Notes under the pieces: generated by a model
The model's database searches: none
What the model was told of the DNA's origin: nothing
The model's input: the letters and a program-made list of their open reading frames with translations, nothing else
Part shown: positions 9,481-17,898 of the stretch, piece by piece
How the letters are laid out: each line of letters starts with the position of its first letter
How positions within the stretch are numbered: position 1 is the first letter of the stretch
Program-made: the position numbers and the translations under genes
From: Nitrosospira multiformis
Lineage (GTDB): Bacteria > Pseudomonadota > Gammaproteobacteria > Burkholderiales > Nitrosomonadaceae
Assembly: GCA_017306155.1 (NCBI GenBank)
Contig: JAFKJB010000009.1
Coordinates: forward strand, 96,498-160,497
Reading direction: 5' to 3'
Length of the DNA stretch: 64,000 nucleotides

Positions 9481-10635
9481 ATGAGCCGCTGCGTTGCCCA
9501 TCTCGATATGGATGCTTTTTACGCCTCGGTCGAGTTGCAGCGGTACCCGCAATTGCGCGGGCTACCGGTGGTAGTCGGCGGAAGCGCGGAGCAGCCGCCA
9601 GAACTTTTCAACGGCAAGCCGCGTTTTGCAAAACTGAAGGGTTATGCGGGGCGGGGGGTGGTAACCACCGCCACTTACGAGGCGCGCACTTTCGACGTTT
9701 CCTCCGGCATGGGCTTGATGAAAGCGGCGCAGTTGGCCCCGGAGGCTGTCCTGCTGCCTGCCGACTTCACCGCTTACCGCCGTTATTCGAAGCTGTTCAA
9801 AACAGCCGTTGCCCTGGTGGCGCCTCGTATAGAGGATCGCGGTATCGATGAGATTTACATCGATCTCAGCGACTCGACTGAGGACATCGTGATGCTTGCC
9901 CGGCGCATCAAGCAGGCTGTACGGGAAAGCACCGGGCTGTCCTGTTCTATTGGCGTGGCGCCAAACAAGCTTCTGGCAAAAATCTGTTCAGACCTCGAAA
10001 AGCCGGATGGTCTCACTCTCCTGGGCATGGCGGATGTTCCAGCCAGAATCTGGCCTCTTCCCGTTCGTAAAATCAATGGCATCGGCCCGAAAGCAAACCA
10101 GAAACTCGCGGCGGCAGGTATTTTCACCATCGGTGATCTGGCCCAGACTGACATCGCTTTCCTGCAGGCACAATTCGGGCGCAGCAATGGCTCCTGGCTA
10201 TACGAGGCTTCCCGCGGCATCGACGAGCGTCCCGTCGTGACCTATGCGGAACCCAGATCGATCAGCCGCGAGACGACTTTCGAACGGGATCTGCATGCGC
10301 GCCGTGATCGCCCTGTCCTCTCCAAAATTTTCACCGGCCTGTGCGCGGGTGTCGCCGAGGATCTTCAGCGCAAGGGTTATGCCGCCCGTACCATCGGCAT
10401 CAAGTTGCGATATGAAGATTTTCGCACCGTAACCCGTGATATCACACTCCCGGTTCCCACCGCGAATGCCCCTGCCATTCGCAAAGCAGCCCAGGAATGC
10501 CTGCGGCGTGTCTCTCTTGAGCAGAAAATGCGGCTGCTTGGCGTTCGCGCCAGCGGGTTGTGCTCCGAGACGCCGGCGCAGAGCGGCGGCACGGCAGGCG
10601 CGGCAGGCACGGTACAAGGGAGCTTCAATTGGTAG
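9481..10635 (+). CDS. dinB: DNA polymerase IV (Y-family)
   Basis: 384 aa from ATG 9481, which is preceded by GGCAGG; an in-frame TTG at 9451 adds ten residues not typical of the family. Catalytic acidic residues are present: Asp9 in HLDMDAFYASVE and Asp123-Glu124 in RGIDEIYIDLS. The Y-family palm/thumb motif CSIGVAPNKLLAKICSDLEKPDG and the helix-hairpin-helix KINGIGPKANQKLAAAGI follow. The little-finger domain has SISRETTFERDL. The C-terminus lacks a recognisable QLxLF-type clamp-binding motif and ends in a low-complexity Gly/Ala tail. No LexA box is evident, since the gene starts in the shadow of the permease. Confidence 0.95.
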   Translation: MSRCVAHLDMDAFYASVELQRYPQLRGLPVVVGGSAEQPPELFNGKPRFAKLKGYAGRGVVTTATYEARTFDVSSGMGLMKAAQLAPEAVLLPADFTAYRRYSKLFKTAVALVAPRIEDRGIDEIYIDLSDSTEDIVMLARRIKQAVRESTGLSCSIGVAPNKLLAKICSDLEKPDGLTLLGMADVPARIWPLPVRKINGIGPKANQKLAAAGIFTIGDLAQTDIAFLQAQFGRSNGSWLYEASRGIDERPVVTYAEPRSISRETTFERDLHARRDRPVLSKIFTGLCAGVAEDLQRKGYAARTIGIKLRYEDFRTVTRDITLPVPTANAPAIRKAAQECLRRVSLEQKMRLLGVRASGLCSETPAQSGGTAGAAGTVQGSFNW

Positions 10636-10799
10636 CAAACATTCCGTTGTAACCATTCGATAAGGCAGAGTGTCCAGTGCAAGCCGCAAGGCGCTCACCC
10701 GCGCTCGTCCCGGCTTGCAAGCGCATTTCCTTGCGCTTCGCATGCCGGCCAATCTTCTGACGGGCGTCAACTTCTCAGCGAATTCCAGGCAGCCGCTGC
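10636..10799. other. Structured intergenic DNA after dinB
   Basis: Two perfect inverted repeats lie here: 9-bp arms TGCAAGCCG (10678-10686) and CGGCTTGCA (10711-10719), and 7-bp arms AAGCGCA (10719-10725) and TGCGCTT (10732-10738) around a 6-nt loop. No T-tract follows, so this is not a standard terminator, although it may act in mRNA end formation. No gene is visible. Confidence 0.45.
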
Positions 10800-10828
10800 T
10801 TGTAATAACCTTATTGCAAGTATAGAAT
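10800..10828 (+). promoter_or_regulatory. Probable sigma-70 promoter of the monooxygenase-tetR pair
   Basis: TTGTAA (10800-10805) and TAGAAT (10823-10828) are separated by 17 bp, just upstream of a perfect palindromic operator and about 80 nt before the monooxygenase start. Assignment is by motif only. Confidence 0.5.
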
Positions 10829-10831
10829 TAT

Positions 10832-10851
10832 TGTAGACCAATCAGTCTACA
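10832..10851. promoter_or_regulatory. Palindromic operator, probably for the TetR-type regulator
   Basis: Perfect inverted repeat with 7-bp arms TGTAGAC and GTCTACA around a 6-bp centre (10839-10844). It lies just after the candidate -10 box, where repressor binding would block transcription. The only regulator gene in this unit is the TetR-family gene at 12140, so autoregulation of the pair is inferred. Confidence 0.65.
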
Positions 10852-10908
10852 TCGATTGGCAGGCATACGACAGCGGAAGCGAGAATCGCTCAAAGAGGAG
10901 AAAGAGTC

Positions 10909-12162
10909 ATGGCAAAGAGTGACATGCATGATGTTGCGGTAATCGGGGCAGGTCCGGCAGGATTGTCGGTGGCGTACGAACTGGCAAAAGCCGGCATGCA
11001 GCCCCTTGTGCTGGAAAGGACCCCGCAGGTGGGAGATGTCTGGCGCAATCACTATGACGGTTTGCGCCTGAACTCAGGCCGTTTTCTTTCCCAGCTGCCG
11101 GGCAGTCCCTTTCCCTCATCGGCTGGTTCCTGGCCTTCACGCGATGAAATGGTGCGTATTCTCGAAAGCTTCCCTTCCCGGGGTGGCTTCAATGTCCAGA
11201 CCGGAATCGAGATCAGGAACATCCGCCATGATGCGCAGCGTGACATCTGGTCCATCCGGAGTGAAGACGGCAGGCAGTTCGAGGCGGAGGCGGTCGTCGT
11301 CGCGACGGGGGGCGCCAGAATTCCGGTAATGCCTGAGTGGGAGGGGATGGAAACGTTTCCCGGCGAAATCATGCACTCGACAAAATTCGGGAGCGCCAAA
11401 ACCTATGAGGGCAAGCGGGTGCTGGTTGTCGGAAGCGGAAACTCCGCAGCGGAGATTGCAAGCCGGCTGGCCCAATACGCGCAATCAGTGACGATCTCCG
11501 TCCGGACTCCTCCGCATATTCTTCCAAAAAGCATTTACGGCATCCCCCTGGTGGGAATAGGCGTAGTGACACGCAAACTGCCGCTCATGCTGGTGGATCG
11601 TCTCCTGGATTTTCTGCAGCGCCGTTTTATCGGCGACCTGACGCCTTACGGCCTGCCTTTTCCTGCTTCCCGCCTGTCGGAGCAATTTGCGCAAACCCAG
11701 GTCGTGCCGATTCTCTACTATCCTTTCGTGGAAGACGTGTGTGCGGGGCGTATCCGGGTCATGGGCCCGGTGCGGAAAATATCCGGCAATACCGTTCACG
11801 TCTTCGAATCCATCGAGGCTTCACGCGCGAAGCAGGGAAGGGAAGCGACACTGGAGGCGGATGTGATCGTTGCCGGAACCGGCTTTCGTACCGGCCTCAG
11901 CGAACTGGTGCAGGTACCGGGCATTACCACGCAGGATGATCGCCCGGTGATTCTGGGAGACCAGGAGTTCCCGGCCGCACCCAGGCTTTACCTCATTGGC
12001 CAGCTCAATCCGCTTAGCGGCCAGTTGCGGGAAATCCGGCTGGAGGCAGGCAGGATCGCGAGACGCATCGGAAAGCGGCTGGAAGAGAAGCGTTCTCATT
12101 CATTAGCGGCAAAGGCCCGTGCGGTAATGGAGAAGGGAATTGGCGAAGGCAGCGGCGGATAG
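10909..12162 (+). CDS. FAD-dependent flavin monooxygenase-like oxidoreductase
   Basis: 417 aa. The N-terminal FAD-binding Rossmann motif is GAGPAG at about residues 13-18 (DVAVIGAGPAGLSVAYELAKAG), followed by the FAD contact region VWRNHYDGLRLNS seen in YUCCA/FMO-like enzymes. A second dinucleotide motif VLVVGSGNSAAEIA near residue 170 binds NADPH. The ATG/TG region 'VVVATGG' and the distal 'IVAGTGFRTG' are also family features. The start is supported by AAGAGGAGAAAGAGTC. The stop overlaps the downstream tetR by 23 nt, so the two are co-expressed, and a palindromic operator lies upstream. Substrate unknown; likely S/N-oxygenation or Baeyer-Villiger type chemistry on a small lipophilic or xenobiotic compound. 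Confidence 0.86.
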   Translation: MAKSDMHDVAVIGAGPAGLSVAYELAKAGMQPLVLERTPQVGDVWRNHYDGLRLNSGRFLSQLPGSPFPSSAGSWPSRDEMVRILESFPSRGGFNVQTGIEIRNIRHDAQRDIWSIRSEDGRQFEAEAVVVATGGARIPVMPEWEGMETFPGEIMHSTKFGSAKTYEGKRVLVVGSGNSAAEIASRLAQYAQSVTISVRTPPHILPKSIYGIPLVGIGVVTRKLPLMLVDRLLDFLQRRFIGDLTPYGLPFPASRLSEQFAQTQVVPILYYPFVEDVCAGRIRVMGPVRKISGNTVHVFESIEASRAKQGREATLEADVIVAGTGFRTGLSELVQVPGITTQDDRPVILGDQEFPAAPRLYLIGQLNPLSGQLREIRLEAGRIARRIGKRLEEKRSHSLAAKARAVMEKGIGEGSGG

Positions 12163-12736
12163 AGCAGCAACCGAAACAAAGAAGACAGCAACCGAGACAA
12201 AGCTGCTTCTGGCTGCGCGCCGCCTGTTCTGCCGGGTCGGTATTCATGCTACCGGCATTTCCAGGATCCTGGAGGAGGCGGGCGTGGCCCGCCGCAGCCT
12301 CTATATGCACTATGGCTCAAAGGAAAACCTGCTTAAGGCAGTGTTCGATACGGAAGCCAGCATGTGGTTCCAGTGGTTCGACCTGGATCTGGCGAGCCGG
12401 GAGGACAGCGCGCGTGAGCGTATTCTTGCGCTGTTCGATCTCCTGAAAGACTGGTTTGAGAGGGAAGATTTCTTCGGGTGCGTGTTCATCAATGCCGTGG
12501 CGGAACATGAGAAAGAAAACGGCTGGGTAAAGGAAGTGGCAATCGCTCACCGGGAAAAAATCAATGCGCGGCTCGGAGCGATGGTGGAGGCAAGCGGCGC
12601 AAGGGATCCGGATATGGTCACCGAGAAATTGAGCCTGGTGATAGATGGCGCCATTGTGACGGCAATGGTTACCGGCAGCAGCGGGGCGGCCCATGTCGGC
12701 CGGCTCGCAGCCGAGGATATCCTGAGGAGCGGCTAG
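12140..12736 (+). CDS. TetR-family transcriptional regulator
   Basis: 198 aa. The start is a TTG at 12140, preceded by GGAGAAGGG, inside the end of the monooxygenase gene. After a polar N-terminal tail the TetR helix-turn-helix is clear: LLLAARRLFCRVGIHATGISRILEEAGVARRSLYMHYGSKENLLKAV. The C-terminal ligand domain (FGCVFINAVAEHEKENGWV) resembles the AcuR/TetR_C_33 group. Translational coupling with the monooxygenase and the TGTAGAC/GTCTACA palindrome at 10832 suggest it represses its own unit until an inducer binds. Confidence 0.92.
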   Translation: MAKAAADRAATETKKTATETKLLLAARRLFCRVGIHATGISRILEEAGVARRSLYMHYGSKENLLKAVFDTEASMWFQWFDLDLASREDSARERILALFDLLKDWFEREDFFGCVFINAVAEHEKENGWVKEVAIAHREKINARLGAMVEASGARDPDMVTEKLSLVIDGAIVTAMVTGSSGAAHVGRLAAEDILRSG

Positions 12737-12774
12737 CGGCCGCCAGTGGTAGAGCGCTATATAATGGAGTTTTC

Positions 12775-13746
12775 ATGAACTGGGCATCGAATATCGATCA
12801 GGCCCTGCCACAGCCTCTGCGCATCATGCTGAGAGGGGTGGGGCAGGTCATTTTTTGCAGTAATGCAGTTACCGGGCTTGTTTTTCTGCTCGCCCTCTAT
12901 CTGAATGAGGTGACGGCCGGGCTGGCAGCAACGGTAGGGGTCGTCAGCAGCACATGGACTGCCCGTTTTCTGGGTTACTCCGCGACTGACATCGAAGCCG
13001 GGCTATATGGCTTTAACGGCGTCCTCGTCGCCGTCTGCCTGCTCCTGTTCCTGGGTCACCCCCCGCAGCTCTGGCTCTATATCGCCGGCGCGGCGATGCT
13101 GTCGAGCGTCGTGCTTGCGAGTCTCATCCGGGTTCTGCCACCTTTGGGGCTGCCGCCGGCAACCGCGCCATTCGTATTGACCGGCTGGCTGTTCATGGCC
13201 CTGGTGCCCGTGCTCGACGCCTCCGTTACAGGTCCGCGCTTGTCCCTGCCTGATCATATGGTCGATACGTTTCAGCCTGGTGTCCTTTCCTTCGCAGACT
13301 GGCTGATATTGACAGCCAAGGGAGTCGGGCAGATATTTTTTTCAGACAAGATAATCGTGGGGGTATTGGTTCTGATCGGCGTTGCCGTTTCATCGCTGCG
13401 GGGCGCGCTATTGCTGGCGGCAGGTGCGTTCATAGGCAGCGCGACCTCAATCGTGGCAGGTGCTGATAAAGATGGCATCGGGATGGGACTGTACGGATTC
13501 AATTCAGCGCTGGTCACGATCGGGATCGGATGGGTTTTTCTTGAAGCGACATTGAAAAACGCAATCTTGGCGATATGTGCCGGTATTTTCGCGGCGCTGT
13601 GCCATGTCGGGCTGGCTCGAATCCTGGTTCCCGCCGGCCTTCCTGTGCTCGCTTCTCCTTTTCTGTCCGTGCTGTGGACCGTGCTGTTTCTTGTGGGTGG
13701 AGGGCGGCGCTGGCAGGTGCGGCAGAAGCTCGGAAACACCGGCTAA
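12775..13746 (+). CDS. Urea transporter (UT family)
   Basis: 323 aa integral inner-membrane protein with about ten hydrophobic segments in two homologous halves. The UT fold repeat is visible as GLYGFNGVLVAVCL (residues ~80-95) and again as GMGLYGFNSALVTIGIG (residues ~238-255); each half also carries VGQVIFCSNAVTG- or VGQIFFSDKIIVG-type segments. Members form trimeric channels that pass urea down its gradient. This matches the urea carboxylase/allophanate hydrolase genes at the left edge, although nine genes lie between. Ammonia oxidisers use urea both as nitrogen and as ammonia source. An RBS is weak (ATAATGGAGTTTTC). Confidence 0.9.
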   Translation: MNWASNIDQALPQPLRIMLRGVGQVIFCSNAVTGLVFLLALYLNEVTAGLAATVGVVSSTWTARFLGYSATDIEAGLYGFNGVLVAVCLLLFLGHPPQLWLYIAGAAMLSSVVLASLIRVLPPLGLPPATAPFVLTGWLFMALVPVLDASVTGPRLSLPDHMVDTFQPGVLSFADWLILTAKGVGQIFFSDKIIVGVLVLIGVAVSSLRGALLLAAGAFIGSATSIVAGADKDGIGMGLYGFNSALVTIGIGWVFLEATLKNAILAICAGIFAALCHVGLARILVPAGLPVLASPFLSVLWTVLFLVGGGRRWQVRQKLGNTG

Positions 13747-14081
13747 CCATTACTCGACAACTTGCAGGAGGAACTATGGCTTCCACCCGGGCAAGCCTGT
13801 CGATAAGGATCTGCAGGCACGCACCCGCCTGAAGCCGGATATTAAAGCCACGGCATGCGAAGCCCGCGGAAGCAGCCCTGCTGTAAGGTGCTGACTCTAC
13901 CCCGGCCTTTCGCACCGTAACATCTCATATAACGCTATCATTGTCCCTGCCCGCCCGCGCATTGTCGGCAGGGAGAAGAGCGTGTGCGAAGAGTGCGATA
14001 AAAGCAGAAATTGCGATTGTTTGGTTTGCCACGCGTCACGTCGAGAATATCGCATTATCTGTTTGATGCCATCTGTTCGTC
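13747..14081. other. Intergenic region with one doubtful mini-ORF
   Basis: No convincing gene in 335 bp. A very good Shine-Dalgarno (AGGAGG, 13766-13771) precedes ATG 13776, but this frame codes for only 18 residues before TGA (ends 13832). It may be a leader peptide or the broken start of a lost gene that once followed the urea transporter. Another frame runs through to about 13894 with no family resemblance. The promoter of the export operon at 14082 should lie here, but I cannot place it. Confidence 0.35.
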
Positions 14082-15236
14082 ATGCTCACAAGAAAAACAT
14101 CGGTTCGTCTCGTTATCATTATCCTGATCCTGGCCGTTGCCGGGTATGCAATATGGTTTGCAACGCGTCCCGCGCCCATAGAGGTTGAGCTTGCGACCAT
14201 CGAGCGGAGTACGGTGGAAGCCACCGTGGTGAATACGCGTGCCGGCACAGTAACCGCGTGCCGGCGTGCCAAGCTTGCGCCAGCGGCGGGGGGGCAGATT
14301 GTCAAGCTGCAGGTCAAGGAGGGCGACAGGGTCAAGAAAGGACAGGTATTGCTGGAACTGTGGAATACGGATCTGACCGCCCAGCGCGATCTCGCCCGGC
14401 GCCAGCTCATCACCGCGGAAGAACGTCGCCGTGAAGCCTGCATCATTGCAGCCCATGCCAGCCGTGAGGCTGAGCGTGCGCGTCAGCTCGCCGAGAGAGG
14501 CTTCGTCAGCGCCCAGAACCGGGAGAATGCCGATGCCGACGCGCGCGCCCGCCAGGCAAGCTGCGATGCGACTATTGCCGATGTGAAACGGGCGCGAGCG
14601 CAGGTCGAAGTCACAGAGGCGGGACTGGAGCGCACGGTTCTGGCTGCTCCATTCGATGGTATCGTGGCGCTTGTCACCGGGGAACTGGGTGAATATACCA
14701 CCCCGTCCCCTCCCGGAATTCCCACCCCGCCGGCTATTGATCTGATCGATGACAGCTGCCTGTATGTTACCGCGCCAATGGATGAGGTCGATGCGCCCAA
14801 GCTTAAGATCGGGCAACTTGCCCGCATTACGATCGATGCCTTGCCGGACCAGACCTTCCCCGGCCGGGTGCGGCGGGTGGCGCCCTACGTCACGGAGGTA
14901 GAGAAGCAGGCGCGCACGGTGGATATCGAAGTGGATTTCGAAGAAGTACCGAAACGGCCACTGCTGGTGGGATACAGCGCCGACGTCGAAGTGGTGATCG
15001 AGCGGCATGAGGATGTGCTGCGCGTGCCCACCCAGGCGATCCGTCAGGGTGGCAAGGTGTTGCTGGTGAACGAGGAGAACAGATTGGTTGAACATAAGCT
15101 GGAGGCAGGACTCGCCAACTGGGCATTTACCGAAGTCACCGGTGGCCTGGAGGAAGGCGATCGCGTGCTGCTATCATCAGAAGCAAAGGAAATCAAAGCC
15201 GGCATGCAAGTCCGGGAGAAGGCTGCCGGGCGGTGA
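14082..15236 (+). CDS. Membrane fusion protein (HlyD/MacA type)
   Basis: 384 aa. An N-terminal membrane anchor (LVIIILILAVAGYAIWFA, residues ~10-28) leads into a periplasmic adaptor: a biotinyl/lipoyl-like half (LAPAAGGQIVKLQVKEGDRVKKGQVLLEL), an alpha-helical hairpin around residues 95-180 rich in Arg, Ala and Glu, the second lipoyl half (RTVLAAPFDGIVALV) and a beta-barrel domain. The same strand carries the ATPase, two permeases and an inserted nuclease downstream, so this is the adaptor of a MacAB-like tripartite exporter. No outer-membrane TolC gene is in the window. The ATG has no strong Shine-Dalgarno, so the exact start is uncertain. Confidence 0.9.
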   Translation: MLTRKTSVRLVIIILILAVAGYAIWFATRPAPIEVELATIERSTVEATVVNTRAGTVTACRRAKLAPAAGGQIVKLQVKEGDRVKKGQVLLELWNTDLTAQRDLARRQLITAEERRREACIIAAHASREAERARQLAERGFVSAQNRENADADARARQASCDATIADVKRARAQVEVTEAGLERTVLAAPFDGIVALVTGELGEYTTPSPPGIPTPPAIDLIDDSCLYVTAPMDEVDAPKLKIGQLARITIDALPDQTFPGRVRRVAPYVTEVEKQARTVDIEVDFEEVPKRPLLVGYSADVEVVIERHEDVLRVPTQAIRQGGKVLLVNEENRLVEHKLEAGLANWAFTEVTGGLEEGDRVLLSSEAKEIKAGMQVREKAAGR

Positions 15237-15277
15237 ATCAATGGGGATGACCCCTTGATTCAATTAACCAGAATAGA

Positions 15278-15982
15278 ATGATCCGTCTTACTGACATTTC
15301 GCGTGTCTTCCATATGGGAGACCAGGAGGTGCGAGCGCTCGATGGAGTCGATCTTGAAATCGGTACCGGAGAGTACGTTTCCATCATGGGCCCTTCGGGG
15401 TCCGGAAAATCGACTCTGCTCAACGTCATCGGCTTGCTCGACCAGCCGGATGGCGGACGCTATGAGCTCGACGGAAAGGATGTAACCGATCTGTCGGAGA
15501 TCGAGAAGGCGCGCGTTCGCAGGGAAAAAGTCGGCTTCGTGTTCCAGTCGTTTCATCTTGTGCCGCGATTGACTGCCGCGGAAAACATCGAGCTGCCGCT
15601 GATGCTGGAGGGAATTGCGCCGGCGGAACGAAAATTACGTGTGGATGAGGCGCTGCGGGGATTCAATCTGCAGGATCGGGCGGCGCACCGGCCTCCGGAA
15701 CTGTCAGGCGGCCAACGCCAGCGCGTCGCCATTGCGCGCGCTACCATCCTGCGGCCCACTGCCTTGCTGGCGGATGAACCCACGGGTAATCTCGATCACC
15801 GCATTGGCGCGGAAGTCATGGTGCTACTCGAAGCTTTGCAAAGGGCGGGAACAACATTGATCATGGTGACGCATGATCGCGAACTGGGAGCGAGAGCACA
15901 GCGCCATATCGCGATGCGTGATGGAAAAATCATATCCGACGAGAGGCAGGATAAATTTCCAGGCGGGAACAGCCTTGCATGA
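15278..15982 (+). CDS. ABC transporter ATP-binding protein (MacB/LolD type)
   Basis: 234 aa nucleotide-binding domain: Walker A GPSGSGKST (residues ~40-48), Q-loop VFQSFHLVPRLTAAENIELP, signature LSGGQRQRVAIARA, Walker B and D-loop LLADEPTGNLD, switch His in MVTHD. The EPTGNLD motif is typical of the MacB/LolD/FtsE group that works with FtsX-like permeases. Here ATPase and permease are separate polypeptides, unlike E. coli MacB. The two permease genes follow after an inserted thermonuclease gene. Confidence 0.95.
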   Translation: MIRLTDISRVFHMGDQEVRALDGVDLEIGTGEYVSIMGPSGSGKSTLLNVIGLLDQPDGGRYELDGKDVTDLSEIEKARVRREKVGFVFQSFHLVPRLTAAENIELPLMLEGIAPAERKLRVDEALRGFNLQDRAAHRPPELSGGQRQRVAIARATILRPTALLADEPTGNLDHRIGAEVMVLLEALQRAGTTLIMVTHDRELGARAQRHIAMRDGKIISDERQDKFPGGNSLA

Positions 15983-16106
15983 TCTGCATCCTTGCCGTTC
16001 TCGGCTTTCACGTGCCTGCAATATATCCTACGCCCAGCCATAAAATCGTTTATAATAACTTGGCGCATTTTTTTATCAGATTTTGTACTATAACAGCTCC
16101 CTGTCT

Positions 16107-16130
16107 TGTCAGTTGCGCTGTCAGTTGCGC
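16107..16130. repeat. 12-bp perfect tandem duplication
   Basis: TGTCAGTTGCGC occurs twice head-to-tail (16107-16118, 16119-16130) in the noncoding stretch between the ATPase gene and the thermonuclease gene. It is probably a replication-slippage or insertion scar at a recombination junction. Confidence 0.85.
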
Positions 16131-16175
16131 ATTCACAGGTTCGGTTCTTTCGGGGAGATGAATCGAGGGCCTGCA

Positions 16176-16649
16176 ATGGCGCATATTCTGGCTGCTCTGG
16201 CAATCGGGTTTTTAAGCTTTCTTCCTTGCCTGGCTTATGCTGATCTCACCGGGCAGGTAATTCATGTTGCGGATGGAGACACTCTTACCCTTGTAATAAA
16301 CAAGGAATGGGTAAGGGCGCGCCTTGCGGGCATCGATGCGCCTGAACCGAACCAGCCTTTTGGCAAGCTCTCCAGGGAATCTCTCTCCGATCTCTGTTTC
16401 TGGCAGCAGGTTACGGTTATTCCGAAAGGAAAAGACCAGTATGGCCGCATGTTTGCCCAGGTCCTTTGTGGTGATGTCGATGCGGGGGCCGAGCAGGTAA
16501 GGCGCGGCATGGCCTGGGTTTATGATCACTATGTAAAAGACAATGACCTCAAGCCCCTTCAGGCCGATGCGAAGGCTGCAAAGCGTGGATTGTGGGCTGA
16601 TCCCTATTCCAAGCCACCGTGGAAATGGCGCGAGGTGTGGCAGGAATGA
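16176..16649 (+). CDS. Secreted thermonuclease-like protein (SNase family)
   Basis: 157 aa from ATG 16176, which has GAGG seven bases upstream; an in-frame ATG at 16158 has its G-rich stretch too close. Residues 1-23 form a signal peptide (ILAALAIGFLSFLPCLAYA). The mature part is one SNase/OB-fold domain: VIHVADGDTLTL with the Ca-binding Asp, RLAGIDAPEPNQPFG with the catalytic Arg, KDQYGRMFAQVLC, and GMAWVYDHYVKDNDLKPLQADAKAAKRGLW. The product should cut DNA/RNA in the periplasm or outside the cell. It sits between the ATPase and permease genes of an exporter and ends 9 nt before the first permease, so it is probably co-transcribed with the permeases. Confidence 0.9.
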   Translation: MAHILAALAIGFLSFLPCLAYADLTGQVIHVADGDTLTLVINKEWVRARLAGIDAPEPNQPFGKLSRESLSDLCFWQQVTVIPKGKDQYGRMFAQVLCGDVDAGAEQVRRGMAWVYDHYVKDNDLKPLQADAKAAKRGLWADPYSKPPWKWREVWQE

Positions 16650-16658
16650 AGATCTGAC

Positions 16659-17867
16659 GTGAAGCTTCGCGACGCGTTGAGTCTCTCCATCAGAACCGTT
16701 GCCAGCTACCGCACCCGTTCGTTACTCATCATTCTGGCAATGTCATTGGGAGTGGCGGCGGTAGTCGTGCTGACCGCCCTGGGTGAGGGGGCCCGTGGCT
16801 ACGTGGTTCGCCAGTTTTCATCCGTCGGAACCAATCTCATCATCGTCTTGCCCGGTCGGGCCGAAACTTCCGGCAGCTTCCCCGGTGCGGCGTTGGGACA
16901 GACCCCGCGCGACCTGACGCTGGAAGATGCGCGCTCGCTTGTCCACCTGCCGCAGATCAGGCGGTATGCGCCGCTCAACGTCGGTGTTGCCGAACTTGCC
17001 TCCGCCGGGCGCCTGCGCGAGGTGACGGTGCTGGGAAGCACAGCGGATATACTGCCGATAAGGCACATGAATCTCGCGCAGGGCGGTTTTCTTGCGCGGG
17101 AAAAAGGAAGCGAGCGCAGTGCGCAAATCGTTCTGGGTGCCCTGCTCGCGCAGGAATTCTTTCCCCAAAGCAGCGCTATCGGTCAACGGGTAAGGCTGGG
17201 GGACAGGCGCTTCCTCGTTTCCGGCGTGTTGGCGCCGCAAGGCGAAACGATGGGCTTCAACACCGATGAAATCGTCATTATTCCTATCGATTATGCCCAG
17301 GCCCTGTTCAATACCTCATCCCTTTTTCGTATTCTGGTCGAAACCAGAAGCCGCAGCGATCTTTTGCCCGCCAAAGAATCGATCCGCGACATTTTAAAGC
17401 AGCGACACGATGGGGAAGAGGACGTCACGGTAATTACGCACGACGCGGTGCTTGCCACTTTTGACCGCATTCTGCGGGCGCTGACGCTCGGGGTGGCGGG
17501 GATCGCCGCCATCAGCCTGGCGGTAGCCGGCATACTGGTAATGAATGTCATGCTGGTGTCGGTCAGCCAGCGCACCTCCGAAGTCGGCCTGCTGAAAGCC
17601 CTGGGCGCGCCTTCCGCCGAAATCCACCGTTTGTTTCTGGCCGAGGCGTTATGGCTGTCATTGGCGGGCGGGATAGCGGGGTTCGCCCTGGGGCAATTTG
17701 GAAGCCTGCTGATCCGGCTGGCTTATCCGCAGCTTCCTGCATGGCCGCCCGTATGGGCCAATATTGCCGGAGTGGGGGTGGCTTTCGTAACAGGCCTGCT
17801 GGCCAGCCTCATACCGGCAGCGCGTGCCGCCAAGCTCGACCCCGTGCGGGCACTGAGCGGAAAATAA
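16659..17867 (+). CDS. ABC exporter permease 1 (MacB/FtsX type)
   Basis: 402 aa with a GTG start. An N-terminal membrane helix (TRSLLIILAMSLGVAAVVVLTALGEGA), a periplasmic MacB_PCD domain (residues ~50-270; VRQFSSVGTNLIIVLPGR) and three C-terminal helices with the FtsX signature (VAGILVMNVMLVSVSQRTSEVGLLKALGAP...). The four-helix layout matches MacB permeases. It pairs with the second permease 31 nt downstream and the ATPase at 15278, giving a heterodimeric transmembrane unit. Confidence 0.92.
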   Translation: MKLRDALSLSIRTVASYRTRSLLIILAMSLGVAAVVVLTALGEGARGYVVRQFSSVGTNLIIVLPGRAETSGSFPGAALGQTPRDLTLEDARSLVHLPQIRRYAPLNVGVAELASAGRLREVTVLGSTADILPIRHMNLAQGGFLAREKGSERSAQIVLGALLAQEFFPQSSAIGQRVRLGDRRFLVSGVLAPQGETMGFNTDEIVIIPIDYAQALFNTSSLFRILVETRSRSDLLPAKESIRDILKQRHDGEEDVTVITHDAVLATFDRILRALTLGVAGIAAISLAVAGILVMNVMLVSVSQRTSEVGLLKALGAPSAEIHRLFLAEALWLSLAGGIAGFALGQFGSLLIRLAYPQLPAWPPVWANIAGVGVAFVTGLLASLIPAARAAKLDPVRALSGK

Positions 17868-17898
17868 GCGGAAATGAAAGAGGCATGAAAAGAGCGGC

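Noticed and set aside
14055-15095. 346-codon minus-strand frame
   Set aside because: Antisense to the membrane fusion protein gene, no family resemblance.
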